Shown: positions 32,667 through 43,489 of the stretch, in pieces
How positions within the stretch are numbered: the first letter of the stretch is position 1
How the letters are laid out: the number at the start of each line of letters is the position of its first letter
From: Pascua guehoae
Taxonomy: Eukaryota > Basidiomycota > Tremellomycetes > Trichosporonales > Trichosporonaceae
Assembly (NCBI GenBank): GCA_001600415.1
Contig: BCJX01000001.1
Coordinates: forward strand, 346,365 to 410,364
Length of the DNA: 64,000 nt
Direction of reading: 5' to 3'
Made by a program: the position numbers and the translations under genes
Notes under the pieces: generated by a model
Databases searched by the model: none
Seen by the model: the letters and a program-made list of their open reading frames with translations, nothing else
What the model was told of the DNA's origin: nothing

Positions 32667-33690
32667 GCTCGACGTCGCCTCGAGGATGGCGTCACACATC
32701 TCGACGATCAGATTCAAGCTTCCTTACCTCCATGGCCAACTTGCGCCCTCAGATGTAATGCTCAAAGAAGTCATGGCGGTTGACTTCAGGGGGCGCGACA
32801 CGGTTCGCGCCCTTACTTTCGCATCACGGAGCCCACAAATCCTCGGGGTCAACGAGGAACTTGAGGATGATGATCCCCAAGCCGAAGACGTCACTCTTCT
32901 CGTCGTGCGGCTCCATGCATAGCGCCTCTCGCGCAAGGGAGCCGTCCGTTCTGGGCGTCGCAATGGCGCTGTATCCCCACAAACTACCTGTGGGCTCTCT
33001 GCACGGCCTGGTCGTCGGCTGGGCGCAAGTACTCCCGGAGCTGTCAACTGAGATCGCAATGTTGATCACAATTGCCAGAACGGAATAGGCTGATGGTGAG
33101 CGTTCATTGTGGATAGGTTCGCCCCGTAGTCTTCGACCTTCTTCGCGAGGGATGCGCTCCCCCATGCACCCCTACCAAGAGCGGGACAAATGTACACTGG
33201 GGAGCGTCGGCGCCCCAGTACACCCGCGACGGGTGACGATGGTACTCTGCAACCCTCTCGACTGTGCTCACCTTGTCCGTATCAGACAACCATCGGCACA
33301 TCGTTGGCGGACGTGCTCGACGTCGCCTGCTGGTTAGTCATAGGGCTGGCTGGAAAAGGGAGGCAAAGGAGGGATTGAGCACAAGAGGCTAGCACAAGTT
33401 CAAACCAACCTTGGGACGAGGTGAGTCTAGGCGGAAGAGAGTCGACTGCGCCATCTTGGTGGTGCTGTTGTTGATGTTGGTGGTGACCGTGTTGATGCCG
33501 TTGGCGTTGCTGATGTTGCGGGCCCTGCACTATACTGCGGGTGCTGGTTGTGACTGAAGTCGCTCTCATGGTGGTCAGTGGCGGTGTCCAGCGCGGAGCT
33601 GGTGTACGTACTGGTGCAGGTGGATTTAGTGATACCCCGCAAAGAGGGTAAACACAGAGAAAACCCAAGGTGGCAGCAGCACCAGAGCTC
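32667..33690 (-). pseudogene. Kinase relic K5, fused head-to-tail with K4
   Basis: The remains are a CAA/CAT-rich leader (33,458-33,520), SDTKDKVS-like N terminus (TDKVSTVERVAEYH), PSRVYWGADAPQCTF, a damaged Gly loop and ASLAKKVEDYG. A deletion then removes beta-3 to DWG. The C-lobe resumes with EALCMEPHDEKSDVFGLGII, DLWAP and VNRHDFFEHYI, where the next Trp codon is TGA. It ends in NLIVEMCDAILEA, directly joined to the K4 start. No functional product is expected, but its leader could drive K4. Confidence 0.8.
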
Positions 33691-33699
33691 ATGGTCCGT

Positions 33700-34145
33700 A
33701 GCTCTGTTGGTTATGGTATTCAACTATGTGAGTGAGCGAACTTGCCCTGCCCGACACTACAGCACCTACCATGCCTCAAGCTTGTGACGAAAATCTCATT
33801 CTGTCAGATTAGCAGTTGCCATCGCACTACGCAAGTGATGAATATGAATCTCTCACTGAGATGTCGCACGTTCTTATGTAATGGCGGTGTTGACCTCATT
33901 TTAGGAATCCGAGCCTCGGTGCTAGCAGTCTCATGATCTTTGGAAGTTTCTCCTGGCCTGTTCGGAAATGGGCTGCGACCAGGGTGTCGTAGTCGGTCGG
34001 CTCAAGCTCAGCGTTATTTACGCACCCACCATTTGCTGCTCGCAGACGTTTTCGGCGAGGGTGTCGGTCCAACCACTGTATTTGGTACTGCGGGCTGCTC
34101 GACGCGCTCGCCGCTACGCTTGTCGTAAGGCCCGCTTCTGTCCGT
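33700..34145. other. Gene-free stretch with MITE-end trace
   Basis: Near 33,917-33,950 a decayed right-type MITE end (GCAGTCTCATGATCTTTGGA) is visible. No gene is supported. Confidence 0.35.
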
Positions 34146-34313
34146 CAGTTACCGCAAGCCGAAGACCGCCCCGGCCAAGACCACCCAGGGCGCGTCCCCG
34201 TCGATGGTGTGCGAGACCACCCCGCCTACCGCGCCGGCTGCCAATACGGAGGAGTGGATGCGTTCAGGGTTGAGCGCTGTTACCCGCAAGCGCCTCCGGG
34301 CCCGCCTGGCTTA
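34146..34313 (+). other. Possible terminal exon of an unknown gene
   Basis: After a plausible acceptor (TCTGTCCGTCAG) an open stretch has strong coding composition: YRKPKTAPAKTTQGASPS, then MVCETTPPTAPAANTEEW, ending RSGLSAVTRKRLRARLA. The basic end recalls the kinase-family C terminus but lies on the opposite strand. No upstream exons were found. It may be a relic. Confidence 0.3.
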
Positions 34314-36270
34314 AGGTAGAAAACGACAACAAGAAGAGGAAAGAGCAAGACGGAGAACAAGAAGACCAAGAATGAGGACAGGACCATACAAATAGGAACA
34401 AGAAGAAGGAGTGTAGAGAAGGCACCGCCAGCGTCGGCATCGACAGACTTCACAGAGCACGCCTCACACCTGTGATGTGAGAACCACTGTCTACATTCTC
34501 ACGCCCCAGACTCTTGCCATTGTGTTGGCCTGGAAGGTATTCCATATCCGCCCCGTGTGCACGCTTGGACACGCATTGGCGTTAAGGGGTGGATTCGTTT
34601 GCGGTCCCCTGGAAATGCACTTCTCGACATCTTGAGTACGCCTAGAAATGGTGGCAGAAGAGAGCGCCTCCACAGCTGTATCGTAAGAGAGGGGGCGGGT
34701 CTCTCTACCCACCTCTTGCGGCCAGACTAGGACAGTGATCCGTTGCCCCGGATCTACCACCATTACCCCAAGGTCGATAGGGCAACGGGGCACGTGCTGC
34801 GCTTGATAGATACCGGAGTCCGTGAGCAGAGCGAAGAGGGCGGAGCTGAAGGCAGCTACAAGTATCTGTGCTCTTCAATTTACTCTCTCAGTTGAAAGAA
34901 CATGCCCCCACGTCGTATTGAACCTACCTGAATTTATCCACAGATGCGACCAATCAGGAGACGCTGGAGTTGTAGAGCCATGCGACAATGTTACGAGAAC
35001 AGTAGATGTGCGGCAGCTCCGGTCTACTGCAAAATGAGAAACGAGAAGTGGGTCCGACGCTCTGTCCAATGGGCCTTCGGTTCCACGCACCAACGTGGAC
35101 TTTTGTTTTGAAGACGTGGAAAAGGTGAGGTACGCCTCGGCGTGCGCTCCAGCCCCCAGAGTGTATTTCGAGGGCGCTCTGTGGTTCAAGATTGGAGCAC
35201 GTCACTGTGTGTCTGGCAACAGGTGGGAGGGTAGGGGCACACACACAATTGAGGCAAATATTCTGGGCAGCCGTACCACCCCCACCTACAGCCGGCTAGA
35301 GGACGCAATTTGCCCTGGGAGCGTTGTAAACCGCCAAAGCGGGCAAGTAGAGCTTGTGTGTGAAAGGGCGAAAGGGAGATGAGGCGTTCTCGGGATCTTG
35401 GAGCAGAGACGGCGTGGTACGGGGGGTAAGCGGCGGTAGTGGCCCAGACCAAGTGAGAAATGGCCCCCGTGTGTGTGTCCATGTGTGCGGGTGCGCAAGG
35501 TATGATGTCAGTGGCAGAATATTCCACAGAGACCAGGACACCAAACTGCATCTCTTCTAGCTCATTTACACAGGCGCCCTTGGCATCTGTGCGCCCTCGA
35601 GAATCATGAGCATCATTGGCTGCGGACCGGTGTGGTCGATCATCAATATGTGAGATTGAGATTGGGAATAAACGTCGCGAGCAGCAGAAACGGCTCCGAC
35701 ATTGGGAATGGGGGCGCACACTGGGATGTGTGAGATGAGTCAGCCGAGATCAGCATGCGCATCAACGGTGGGAGGGGGGAATCATTCGAGAACTGACGAT
35801 GGGGGCTGCACATAAGTGAGGGCTGGCTATGAGGTCAACGACAGATGATTCCTCAACCCAGTTCTGCATTATCCAATACCGCTCAAGACCTTCACGACAG
35901 TTCTCCGCCGCATTCGGCGGGTAGCGACCATATGCGGAAGAGGTCGCAAAAAACCAGTTGTCAGCCTGAGTGTCACACAGCTTCCCTTCCTCTCTGCCTC
36001 AGCCAGTTGTCGATAACTCGTTTCCCCCACTTGTGTTCGGAGGACTGGACAGGGGTTGGAGAGCAAGTTAGCCTGCACTGTGAGTTACTCGAGGCGGCAA
36101 GCAAGCGGGTTATGCTCGTATGGACAGTGGGTCGGTCACAACCAGTCTGCCACGCCGCATGGGAAGGGCTGGCACGGAAAGAGTCCTGATCAGTACGGGA
36201 CGAACAACTCCGAAGATGGCATTTGACCACGCAGGTAGACCTGTGAACTAGGCCGACCGACCCCGAGTAC
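34314..36270. other. Gene-free stretch
   Basis: Purine-rich sequence (AAGAAGAGGAAAGAGCAAG) at 34,318-34,400 is followed by sequence without recognisable genes or repeats. Confidence 0.35.
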
Positions 36271-36279
36271 TTTGGACAG

Positions 36280-36585
36280 ATGGGTCTTTACCTACACTCG
36301 CTTATGCACAATGGCGCACTCGATCCACTGTGCGACGACCCCGACGCGAGCTCCTTGTGGGAGCTCCTCCAGAGCTACTTCGGCTACTCCCTCGTCATTC
36401 AAACTCGCGGGCAGCGACACGTACGAAAGGAGTCTGGTGGTCCATCCACGCCGTGCGTCACAAGCCTCATTACCAACGAGGTGCTGCTCGAGCTGCCCCA
36501 GTGCGCCAACCCCATCAAGAACACGCGTTCATCCGGCCTCACCAAGTCTTTCGCGCGAGCATACGTCGCCGAGCGTCCCTCGTAA
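36280..36585 (+). CDS. Small hypothetical protein, 101 residues
   Basis: The open frame starts MGLYLHSLMHNGALDPLC and ends ARAYVAERPS. Its G/C-rich third positions, lack of internal ATGs in other frames and even composition look coding. The ATG follows GGACAG, so it could be the first in-frame Met of a last exon rather than a true start. I recognise no domain. Fifteen bases after the stop lie only AT- and C-rich sequence, then a tRNA on the other strand. Confidence 0.45.
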   Translation: MGLYLHSLMHNGALDPLCDDPDASSLWELLQSYFGYSLVIQTRGQRHVRKESGGPSTPCVTSLITNEVLLELPQCANPIKNTRSSGLTKSFARAYVAERPS

Positions 36586-36677
36586 TATTTTGGAACGTAC
36601 GGCGGGGAAAGGCCCCATCCCCCTTTTTCACTTTACAGCTTCGGCTTGCGCTGCGCGAGCTCTATAAAGACGTAAAG

Positions 36678-36763
36678 TGGACGAGTTAGGAATCGAACCA
36701 AAGACCTCGTCAATTAGACAAGACGCTGCTAATGACGCGCTCTACCAACTGAGCTACACGCCC
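36678..36763 (-). tRNA. tRNA-Ala(AGC) with 13-nt intron
   Basis: It begins GGGCGTGTAGCTCAGTTGG and ends CTCGTCCA. The anticodon stem CGTCA/TGACG encloses TTAGCA, a 13-nt intron (GCGTCTTGTCTAA) at the canonical 37/38 site, and T. Acceptor, D and T arms fold, with one U-U mismatch in the acceptor. The 5' and 3' ends match classic fungal tRNA-Ala. Confidence 0.9.
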
Positions 36764-36931
36764 CACGCTGGTGCTCTCTGAGCGCCGATGACCGCGCCGG
36801 CGTCGGTGTGGGGAGCAACGTTGGAGAGAGATGGTGAGTACGCAAGACACAAGACTCCTCACGACACTGCCCGACAATGCAAACGTGCAAGACTGCCACA
36901 GCGCCTGCTCGCTGACAGAAAAAGGAAGGAC

Positions 36932-37020
36932 GACCCCGGCCCGAATCGAACGGACAACCTTGAGGAAGAATAGGACATTCCACGTTGGAATCTCACGCGC
37001 TACCATTACGCCACGGGGTC
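36932..37020 (-). tRNA. tRNA-Trp(CCA) with intron
   Basis: The acceptor GACCCCG pairs perfectly with CGGGGTC. The D arm is GCGTAATGGTAGCGC and the T arm GTCCGTTCGATTCGGGC. The anticodon loop reads TTCCAA, giving CCA, and an intron of ~18 nt follows. Fungal tRNA-Trp genes commonly carry an intron here. It lies 168 bp upstream of tRNA-Ala on the same strand. Confidence 0.88.
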
Positions 37021-37800
37021 GCTTGAATGCTTGGACAGACGATGGGGAAGCGCCGCCGGTGGGAATGGCTGGGGGTAGGAGGATGAGCTTGACGAGTGAG
37101 GCAGACGACGAACGGAAAGCTGACGGCGTTGCGTGAGGAGCCTGCGGAGATCGACGCGCTCGAGAAGCGTAACTGTTGGAGGTGGAGGGGGCAGCAAAGT
37201 GGAAGTCCGGACCATGGGTCTTGGACATGAGAGTGACAGAGCAGGCGGAAGAAGTGCTTGGCCCGCTTCTCCCAAGCTGACATGCACAGGTAGTCCCACC
37301 AGTTATTTTTGGGAGGTCGTTGACATCCTGGTCGAGAACGTCCTCGGCGGTGTGTGGATTGGTTACCACGACTCGCGGTTTGTTGCCCGACGTCTTTGAG
37401 AGGGCGTTTCCGCCATATCCGTTATCCATGTGTCCCCAATATTCCGCCACTGCCTGTCGGACCCGCGCGCGTCGACTGCTCGTGAGTGAGCGGTACGTGG
37501 GGAGCTAGAGGAACAGGATGTTCTCAGCACACGGGTGGGCAAGGTTGACACGAATCTTGGGGTGAGGTAAGTCCAGGTGGAAGTCTTGTTGTTGCTCGAG
37601 ATGCTCCTGTCCTCGCTGCTGACGGTCTTGTTTGGGGGCTGGGCCCGCTAGCGTTGCTGGTGTTGCGGGCGTTGCTGGTGTTTCTGCTGCAGGCACTGCT
37701 GGTGTTGTTGGCGCTGCTGGCACTGCTGGTACTGCAGGAGATGCTGATTCTGGTGCGAGAGTGAGTGTTTGTGGTAGTCTTCGTGCTGGAGGTGTCACCA
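37021..37800 (-). pseudogene. Kinase-family remnant K6 (leader and short head)
   Basis: Bases 37,585-37,745 on the minus strand are CAA/CAG/CAC-rich repeats like the family leaders. About 150 bp further, VAEYWGHMDNG resembles the YWG head. What follows (SGNKPRVVVTNPHTAEDVLD) has no kinase fold and is lost before the tRNA pair. I regard it as a remnant, with weak support. Confidence 0.35.
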
Positions 37801-37849
37801 TTTATGCGGAACGAGTGATGCGGAACGAGCAATGTGTGTGCGGTGGTGT

Positions 37850-38579
37850 TGCGTAACTGGTGAGCGCACAGCCGCCATCATGTCGGCAGCCTGGCAGAGG
37901 CTCGCAACGGGCTCGTGTTGGATGGACGGCGAGAGACGAAGAATGAATCCAGCTTGGCCGAAACTTGGAGTGAGGGGGTACTCGCGCGGTTGTTGGCGAC
38001 CAAGAGAGTCCTCAGCGACATTGAACTGCCCCAAGGACGGAGTTGTCAAAAACTCTGGCCCAAAAGCGGGTTCGGGGACAACAAGCTCGCCCCCAGTATC
38101 ATGAGCGATTGACCCTCTTGGCGTGGTGGTTGCCGACGATGCAGGGCGGACGCGGGAACCGGGACAGGGGTTTGGACCGGGCTAGGCGAAGCTCCGAGCT
38201 CGGGTGGTGTGCTTGGCGCGGTGTGCTCGGCAGCACTCAACGTGGCGTCAGGACGCACAGTGTCGGTGGCGGACTGAGCCGACTGCACGGTCGAGAGCGG
38301 AGTAATTGGCGCGCAAGTCGTGGCGCTCGAGGTACTTGTCTGTGCGACGCTGACAGTCGCACCGGCATGTTCACCTTGGGTCTCGTCCTCTGTGCTCTGG
38401 TCGGCGTCCGTCTCGGTGGCGACGGTCTCCTCACCTGGTATGGATGCTGATGTCGTTGCTTGTGGATAGGATCTTGTGTTGATGGTGTTCGTTATATTGA
38501 TCGCGCTGTTGGCGCTAATGGTGCTCTTGTTGTTGGTGGCGTTGGTGGTGTTGCCCGGACTGCTGGTGTCACCTGCCAT
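37850..38579 (-). pseudogene. Kinase-family remnant K7: leader joined to tail, no kinase domain
   Basis: An open frame from the ATG at 38579 starts in translated leader-type repeat (NTTNATNNKSTISANSAINI). It passes directly into tail sequence similar to K8: ETDADQSTEDETQG against ETDADDDANGHSQG, then TVSVAQTSTSSATTCAPITP. After a frame change, SFGQAGFILRLSPSIQHEPV (37,910-37,980) matches K8 SFGQAGFILRLSAPHHEPIP. The whole kinase domain is missing, so a deletion joined the 5' leader to the tail. Confidence 0.65.
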
Positions 38580-38932
38580 ACTGGATGTGGTGTGAGTGTG
38601 AGTGCGGGCTGGTGGTCGTAGTGTCACGTGCTCCTGGACAAGTGTTGAGTGAGCGCGTGTTGTTGTTGTCACAGCTATTGGTGTTAGTGACTGTTGGTGT
38701 ATGGTGTGTACATGCTGAAGTACATACTGAGCAAAGTGGCCCTCAAGTTGGTCGTTGTGGAGAGAGAAACAGATGAACGTCAATAGGACTGACTGCTGGG
38801 GTATGTGACAGACTTATTCCCCAAAGATTTTCAGTAGCTCAAGTGGCCCCGACCCCGGTTACTCTAATGAAACTCATCTGCATCCCCAACAAGGAACTGA
38901 CATAGTCTAGAACAAGTAACTAAAAGGACATG

Positions 38933-40579
38933 CTACGCCTTAATGACACGACGCCAAACCCCCCGGACCTTGTTGACGACCCGCGTCAAGCGACGGGTTT
39001 TGGGGAGTGCGTTGGCGGCATCGCTGACCTTGCCAGGTTGGTCGTCGTGGAGAGGCATGGTGGACTCGGCGACAGATGGTTGTTCCGCATACTTCTCGGC
39101 AGAATCGGGTGTCGGTGGCGGGCTCGAGCCCTCAGTGCGCACAGTAGTCATTGTGTCCGCCACTTGCCCCCAGCTAGGGATGGGCTCGTGGTGGGGCGCG
39201 GAGAGGCGAAGGATGAATCCAGCTTGCCCAAAACTTTGAATGGCCGCGCTCGAGCTAGCGACCGGATCGATGACGTCGGCTGCAGAGACGACAGAGTGCA
39301 CGGGGGTGTGTGGCTCAACAGGCGAAGAAGTGGCGGTGCTCGAGGTGGCGACAGCTGTGACACTAACGGTGGGGGCGATGGGTTCACCCTGGCTGTGGCC
39401 GTTGGCGTCGTCGTCGGCATCCGTCTCGGCATTGGCGTCCTCGTCCTCAGAGCCGTCATTGCTCTCACTCATGCTAACACCGTCCCCCTGGATCGCGCTC
39501 GCAGAGCCGTCCACTTGGGGGCCTCCGATGCTTGCGCTCGCGCTGCCCTGGATCGCGCTCTCAGAGCCGTCCACTTGGGCCTCCACAGACTCCGGCGGCG
39601 AGTCGGGCAAGGGCTCGAGGGCCGGGAAGACAATCCGCTCCAAGTCGCGCTTCACGTACGGCACCTCGGCCGGCGCGAGGTGGAGGTCGGCGATGAGCTC
39701 GTCGACCTCACCGATGAGGGCCCGAGCCGTGGGCCGGTTGCGAGCGACGGGGTCGACCATGCGCGAAAAGAGCCGGCGCGCGCGCTTGCCATACGGGGTC
39801 TGCCACGCGGGGTGGCAGAAGAAGTCGTCGCGGTCGAGCCCGCTCCACGCGACGTAGTGGGCGACGCGCCCGCGGCCATACCTCACCGCCGCGTCCTCGC
39901 GATCGACCATTGCCTTAAAGGCATGGCCGATCGCGAAGACGTCGCAGGCCGGGCCATGCTCCTTCTCGTCGAGCACCTCGGGCGGAATGTACCCGGGCGT
40001 GCCGCGGCGCCCGTGCCCGCGGCGGCAAACGTGCGCGTCCTCGGCAAGGCCCCAGTCGGCGATGACCACCGACCCGTCGGCGCGGCGCAGGAGGTTGTCG
40101 GCTTTGATGTCGTGATGCACGACCCCCTTTTCGTGCGCCGCCGCCAGCCCCGGCAGCACATCACGCATGGCGCGGAGGGCGTTGCCGAAACCCACCGGCC
40201 AGTCCGCGCTCGCAACGTCACCGACACACAGCTCGAGACCCAGGACGAGGAAGCGCAGCGTCCGCGTCCACATCCACGACTGAATGATGCCGGGCGTGCC
40301 GGCGAGCCTGCGGATCGTGTCGCGCTCCATCATAAAGGCCGCGCGAGTGCCCCGCCTGGTGGTGTCCGCGCACACCTTCATCGCCTTCTGCTCCCCCGAG
40401 GGGAGCTCGACGCGGTATACGCAACCAAAGCCGCCGCGTCCCAGGCGCTGCCGGACCGTGCACGCGCGCACCCCCATTCCCCAGTACACCGAGCCCTGGC
40501 GGTCCAGGTCAGCGGCGGGGATGTCGAGGAGGCCGTACCGGCGGCGGTCGGCGGCTGTGCTGTCCTCTTCGTCGTCGTC

Positions 40580-40610
<31 letters not shown>

Positions 40611-40873
40611 GCGTATTCTTCGCCGTGTCCTTCTTCTTCTTCTTGTCCTTCTTCTCGTTCTTCTTGTCCTTCTTCTTGTCCTTCTTGTCCTTCTTCTTCT
40701 CCTTCTTGTCCTTGTCCTTCTTCTTCTTCTTCTGCTTGGCAGTCGTCGGCCGCGAGTCCCGGGACAGGCGCAGTGGGCGCGTGGGCGGGCGGCTGAGCGA
40801 TAATGTCGGCGAGCTGGCGGGTCAGCTCGTCGACGGCGGCAACACGGCGGCGAAGAGACGAGAGGCCGGGCAT
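38933..40873 (-). CDS. Divergent non-RD/DWG protein kinase, K8 (single exon, intact)
   Basis: 646 residues from the ATG at 40873. The N-terminus carries an acidic stretch (residues ~46-104) rich in EEEGQ and ending in a run of Asp. YWG is at 130-132, Gly loop GRGGFG (145-150), beta-3 Lys 166 (QKAMKVCAD), VVHHDIKADN with HHD at 253-255, DWGLAE from 273, PPEVL and DVFAIGHAFKAM. The tail holds repeats (QVDGSASAIQGDG, ESAIQGSASASIG), SFGQAGFILRLS, and the basic end LTRVVNKVRGVWRRVIKA. The C-lobe contains DRDDFFCHPAWQTPYG, matching NREDFFEHYIWRSKF of K4. Catalytic Lys, Asp and Asn are present. A long CAA/CAG leader and the shared upstream element precede it. Function unknown. Confidence 0.85.
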
Positions 40874-40874
40874 G

Positions 40875-40896
40875 GTGGTGGTGATGGTGGTGGTGG

Positions 40897-40973
<77 letters not shown>

Positions 40974-40985
40974 TTGCGGCAGGAG
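40875..40985 (-). promoter_or_regulatory. CAACAG-repeat 5' leader of K8
   Basis: On the gene strand, CAACAG hexamers repeat for about 70 bp, then come CACCAC triplets and the ATG. It is the purest of the family leaders and may vary in length. Confidence 0.65.
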
Positions 40986-41148
40986 CGGTGGGTGGTTGTG
41001 GTTGTGGTTGTGGTGGTGGGGTGGTGGGTGGTGGAAGAGTTTTGTATGGAAAGTGATGGCTGGGGGGAAAAAAAGATGGGTGCCCGGGGGGTCTGGTATA
41101 TCTGACAGACGGACCTGCTGTGCTGGGCATCTGGGACGGTCGTGCAAT

Positions 41149-41222
41149 GCTCTCATTCGCTGACACTGGACTGCACTGCATTGTCACATTGCCCTATACT
41201 AAAGTCGACGACAGAGGTAAAC
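41149..41222 (-). promoter_or_regulatory. Shared kinase upstream element (K8 copy)
   Basis: CTCATTCGCTGACACTGGAC, TGCACTGCATTGTCACATTG and CCCTATACTAAAG align with the K1 and K3 copies with a few changes. It lies 276-349 bp from the ATG. Confidence 0.6.
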
Positions 41223-41470
41223 AACTCGTGGTGAGTAGGGTTCAAGGCGGAAGAGCAGAGGGTTGACGGAGGTTGGGGTCAGGCGGAGACGGAGGGTGGA
41301 GCCAGGCGGGGTGGATTTGGACGGAGCCACACCGGTGGACAAGCAAGGCGGAAGAGCAGAGGCAACGGGGACCTGGAGGGGCAGTGTTCAGCGGCAGGTA
41401 TACGCAGCGGCTGCATTCTGGCCAAGTACTTGCGCGTTGTAGGCAGCTCCGTTGCCCGATGGATGGGTGG

Positions 41471-41507
41471 CTGGACCTTGCTCGCACCACAGTGGCGCAC
41501 GCTAGTG
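41471..41507 (-). promoter_or_regulatory. Second shared upstream motif (K8 copy)
   Basis: GGCTGGACCTTGCTCGCACC then ACAGTGGCGCACGCTAGTG matches the K3 copy in order and spacing. It lies about 600 bp from the K8 ATG. Confidence 0.5.
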
Positions 41508-41509
41508 AC

Positions 41510-42640
41510 GATGTAAACGGCGCAGTATCCACCGGGCTGCACTGCCATCACCGCTGCCATCAATATACCTCATCCCTAGTCATCGCACCCATGCGCATCG
41601 GCCTGTGTCGACACGCACCTGGAACGGGGATAACAAAACGGTGCGAAAAGCTTGCAGTGCATGTAGCAAGTCGTGGTGTGGCTTTGGATGTGAGTGTCGC
41701 GTCGGCCTGGATGACGCTAAGGAACTGGGTTCAGGGACCAAAACCCGGCGCGCTTTGTTTACTTCCAGGCTGGACCACGTGGTGACAAGTGTGGCACTTT
41801 TTTTTTCATTTTCGATTCCAATGCCACTTTTCAGCCAGAGTATCGGCTACTCGTCCCGCACTGCAGTACGGTGGTCATCGCGAGTATTCCAATGGTAACT
41901 ACGCATTCAGAGCAATCAGGTCGGTCATTAGACGGTGTTCGAACAGTGTGGGATCTACACAGTGAATATTGACTGTAGGAAGGACAGGCACCAGACACCA
42001 GTTCGAACAAGGTTTGGGAACTGATGTTTCCAGTACTGCGGGATTGGTCTTGCCGTAAGGTGCCGTCACTGTTGTACGTACGTCCCAGAGCTTGCTGGCG
42101 TGCAGCCATGGTGGTGCCACAAGCAGTGGTGGTTGGCCGACACAACCACGTGGTGGGTGCAACCTCAGTGGTGCAATCTTGACTATGTTGGAAAGGCACG
42201 AAGACGTTGTAAGAAGAGGCGAAACCTTGTTTGCCCGTTGCATCTTGTTTGGAAGCTACCACAGCCGAGGCCTCTGGAGATCGGTCCCACCACATATCTT
42301 CAGGGGATCGAGCCTCGCACAAGTACGCTCGAGCCTCCCCACTCGCTCTACCTCGGCCCGTGGCCTGGATCCCTGCACCCCCCTATCGATCAGTACAACA
42401 CCAAGTCGCACCACTTCTGTTCTGCGTTTCTGTGTTTGTCAACTGACTACTCGCAAACAACCTTGCTACCACTCGAGAATGCACTGGGGCAGAATGGTGA
42501 GTTTGTGCTACTATTCTTCTCATCCAGAGCATGCGTTGCGAACTTGGCAGCTATACCATGAGACAAGGTGGGGTATCCAGCTTTGATTGGAATTGTGAGT
42601 TGGCCGTGTATACCGAGCTGTCGTTACTGTCTTCTCAGAA
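41510..42640. other. Gene-free stretch
   Basis: I see no supported gene. A phrase near 42,305 (GATCGAGCCTCGCACAAGTA) recurs in altered form at 47,162 and 47,750. Confidence 0.35.
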
Positions 42641-42848
42641 GGCGACATGGCACCTCCTGTACCAAACCGCGACTGCAGAACTCGTTAAGTGAATACTCAA
42701 CGATCGATGTATGTTCATGTATGCAATTACATTCAAACAGAAACAAAACAGCCTCATTCTACGAAAACGCGCTTGCCATCACAAGGAGTGAGTGCGCCTG
42801 GGTGTGCTCGTGTATGCACAAATAATGGGGACAACGAGAGAGACCGAT

Positions 42849-43345
42849 CTAGGTCCGAGCAGTGAGACGGCGGAGGACACCGCGCACCTTCTTGAGGGTG
42901 CGTCCGAAGCGCCCAGGGTTCCGAGTCTCCGCACGGGGGTGGTCCATGGCGGCGCGCGGTACTGGGGTTGGCGCTGGGGTTGGCGCTGGCGGTGGGCCCG
43001 CGGGATCGGCAACGAGCATGGGCGTCGGCGTCGGAGCGGGTGGCACAGAGGCGGCGGGCGGAGACAGCGCGGCAGCTTGGGCAGTGGGGAGGGGCGCACT
43101 CTGCTCTTGGTGCTCGAGGGCGACGGCAATGGCCCAGTAGTCGGCGAGAATGTCACCAACGTTTTGAGGGACGGCGAGGGGCGGCACGTACGCGGTCGGC
43201 ACGACGATGGGGACTGCTACTGCAGTCGGCTGGGCAGCTGTCGCTGCGGTGGGGGGCGGCGCTGCTGCTGCTCCTGGTGCTGGTCCTCCTGCTGGCGCTC
43301 CTGGTGCTGCCGGTGCTGCTGCCGGTGCTGCTACTCGTGTTTACA
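42849..43345 (-). pseudogene. Duplicated 3' end of kinase K9 (tail only)
   Basis: The frame reads PTAYVPPLAVPQNVGDILAD, YWAIAVALEHQEQSAPLPTA and ends RFGRTLKKVRGVLRRLTART. It parallels the K9 tail (PVAYVPPPVVPQNVGDILAD to RFGRTLKKVRGVLRRLL) along its whole length. About 100 bp of 3' flank is duplicated too (42,668-42,770 against 43,394-43,495). There is no kinase domain and no start. The reading frame remains open, so it may be recent or may serve as an alternative last exon. Confidence 0.75.
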
Positions 43346-43489
43346 GAGTTGTCGTTACTATCTTGCTTCAGAACGCGAAATGGCACCTATCCCAAACTAC
43401 GAATGCAGAACTTGCGAAGTGAAGACTCAACGATCGATGTGCGCTCAAGTATGCAGCTACATTCAAAACAGAAACAAAACTACATCATT

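Noticed and set aside
31071..32783. Plus-strand 570-residue open frame
   Set aside because: Antisense to K4; composition is Arg/Gly/Ala-rich as expected from reverse-complemented Pro/Ser/Ala coding sequence.
38930..41056. Plus-strand 708-residue open frame with a Phe/Leu/Ser-rich, membrane-like end
   Set aside because: Antisense to K8; the apparent membrane stretch is the reverse of the GAA/CAA triplet repeats.
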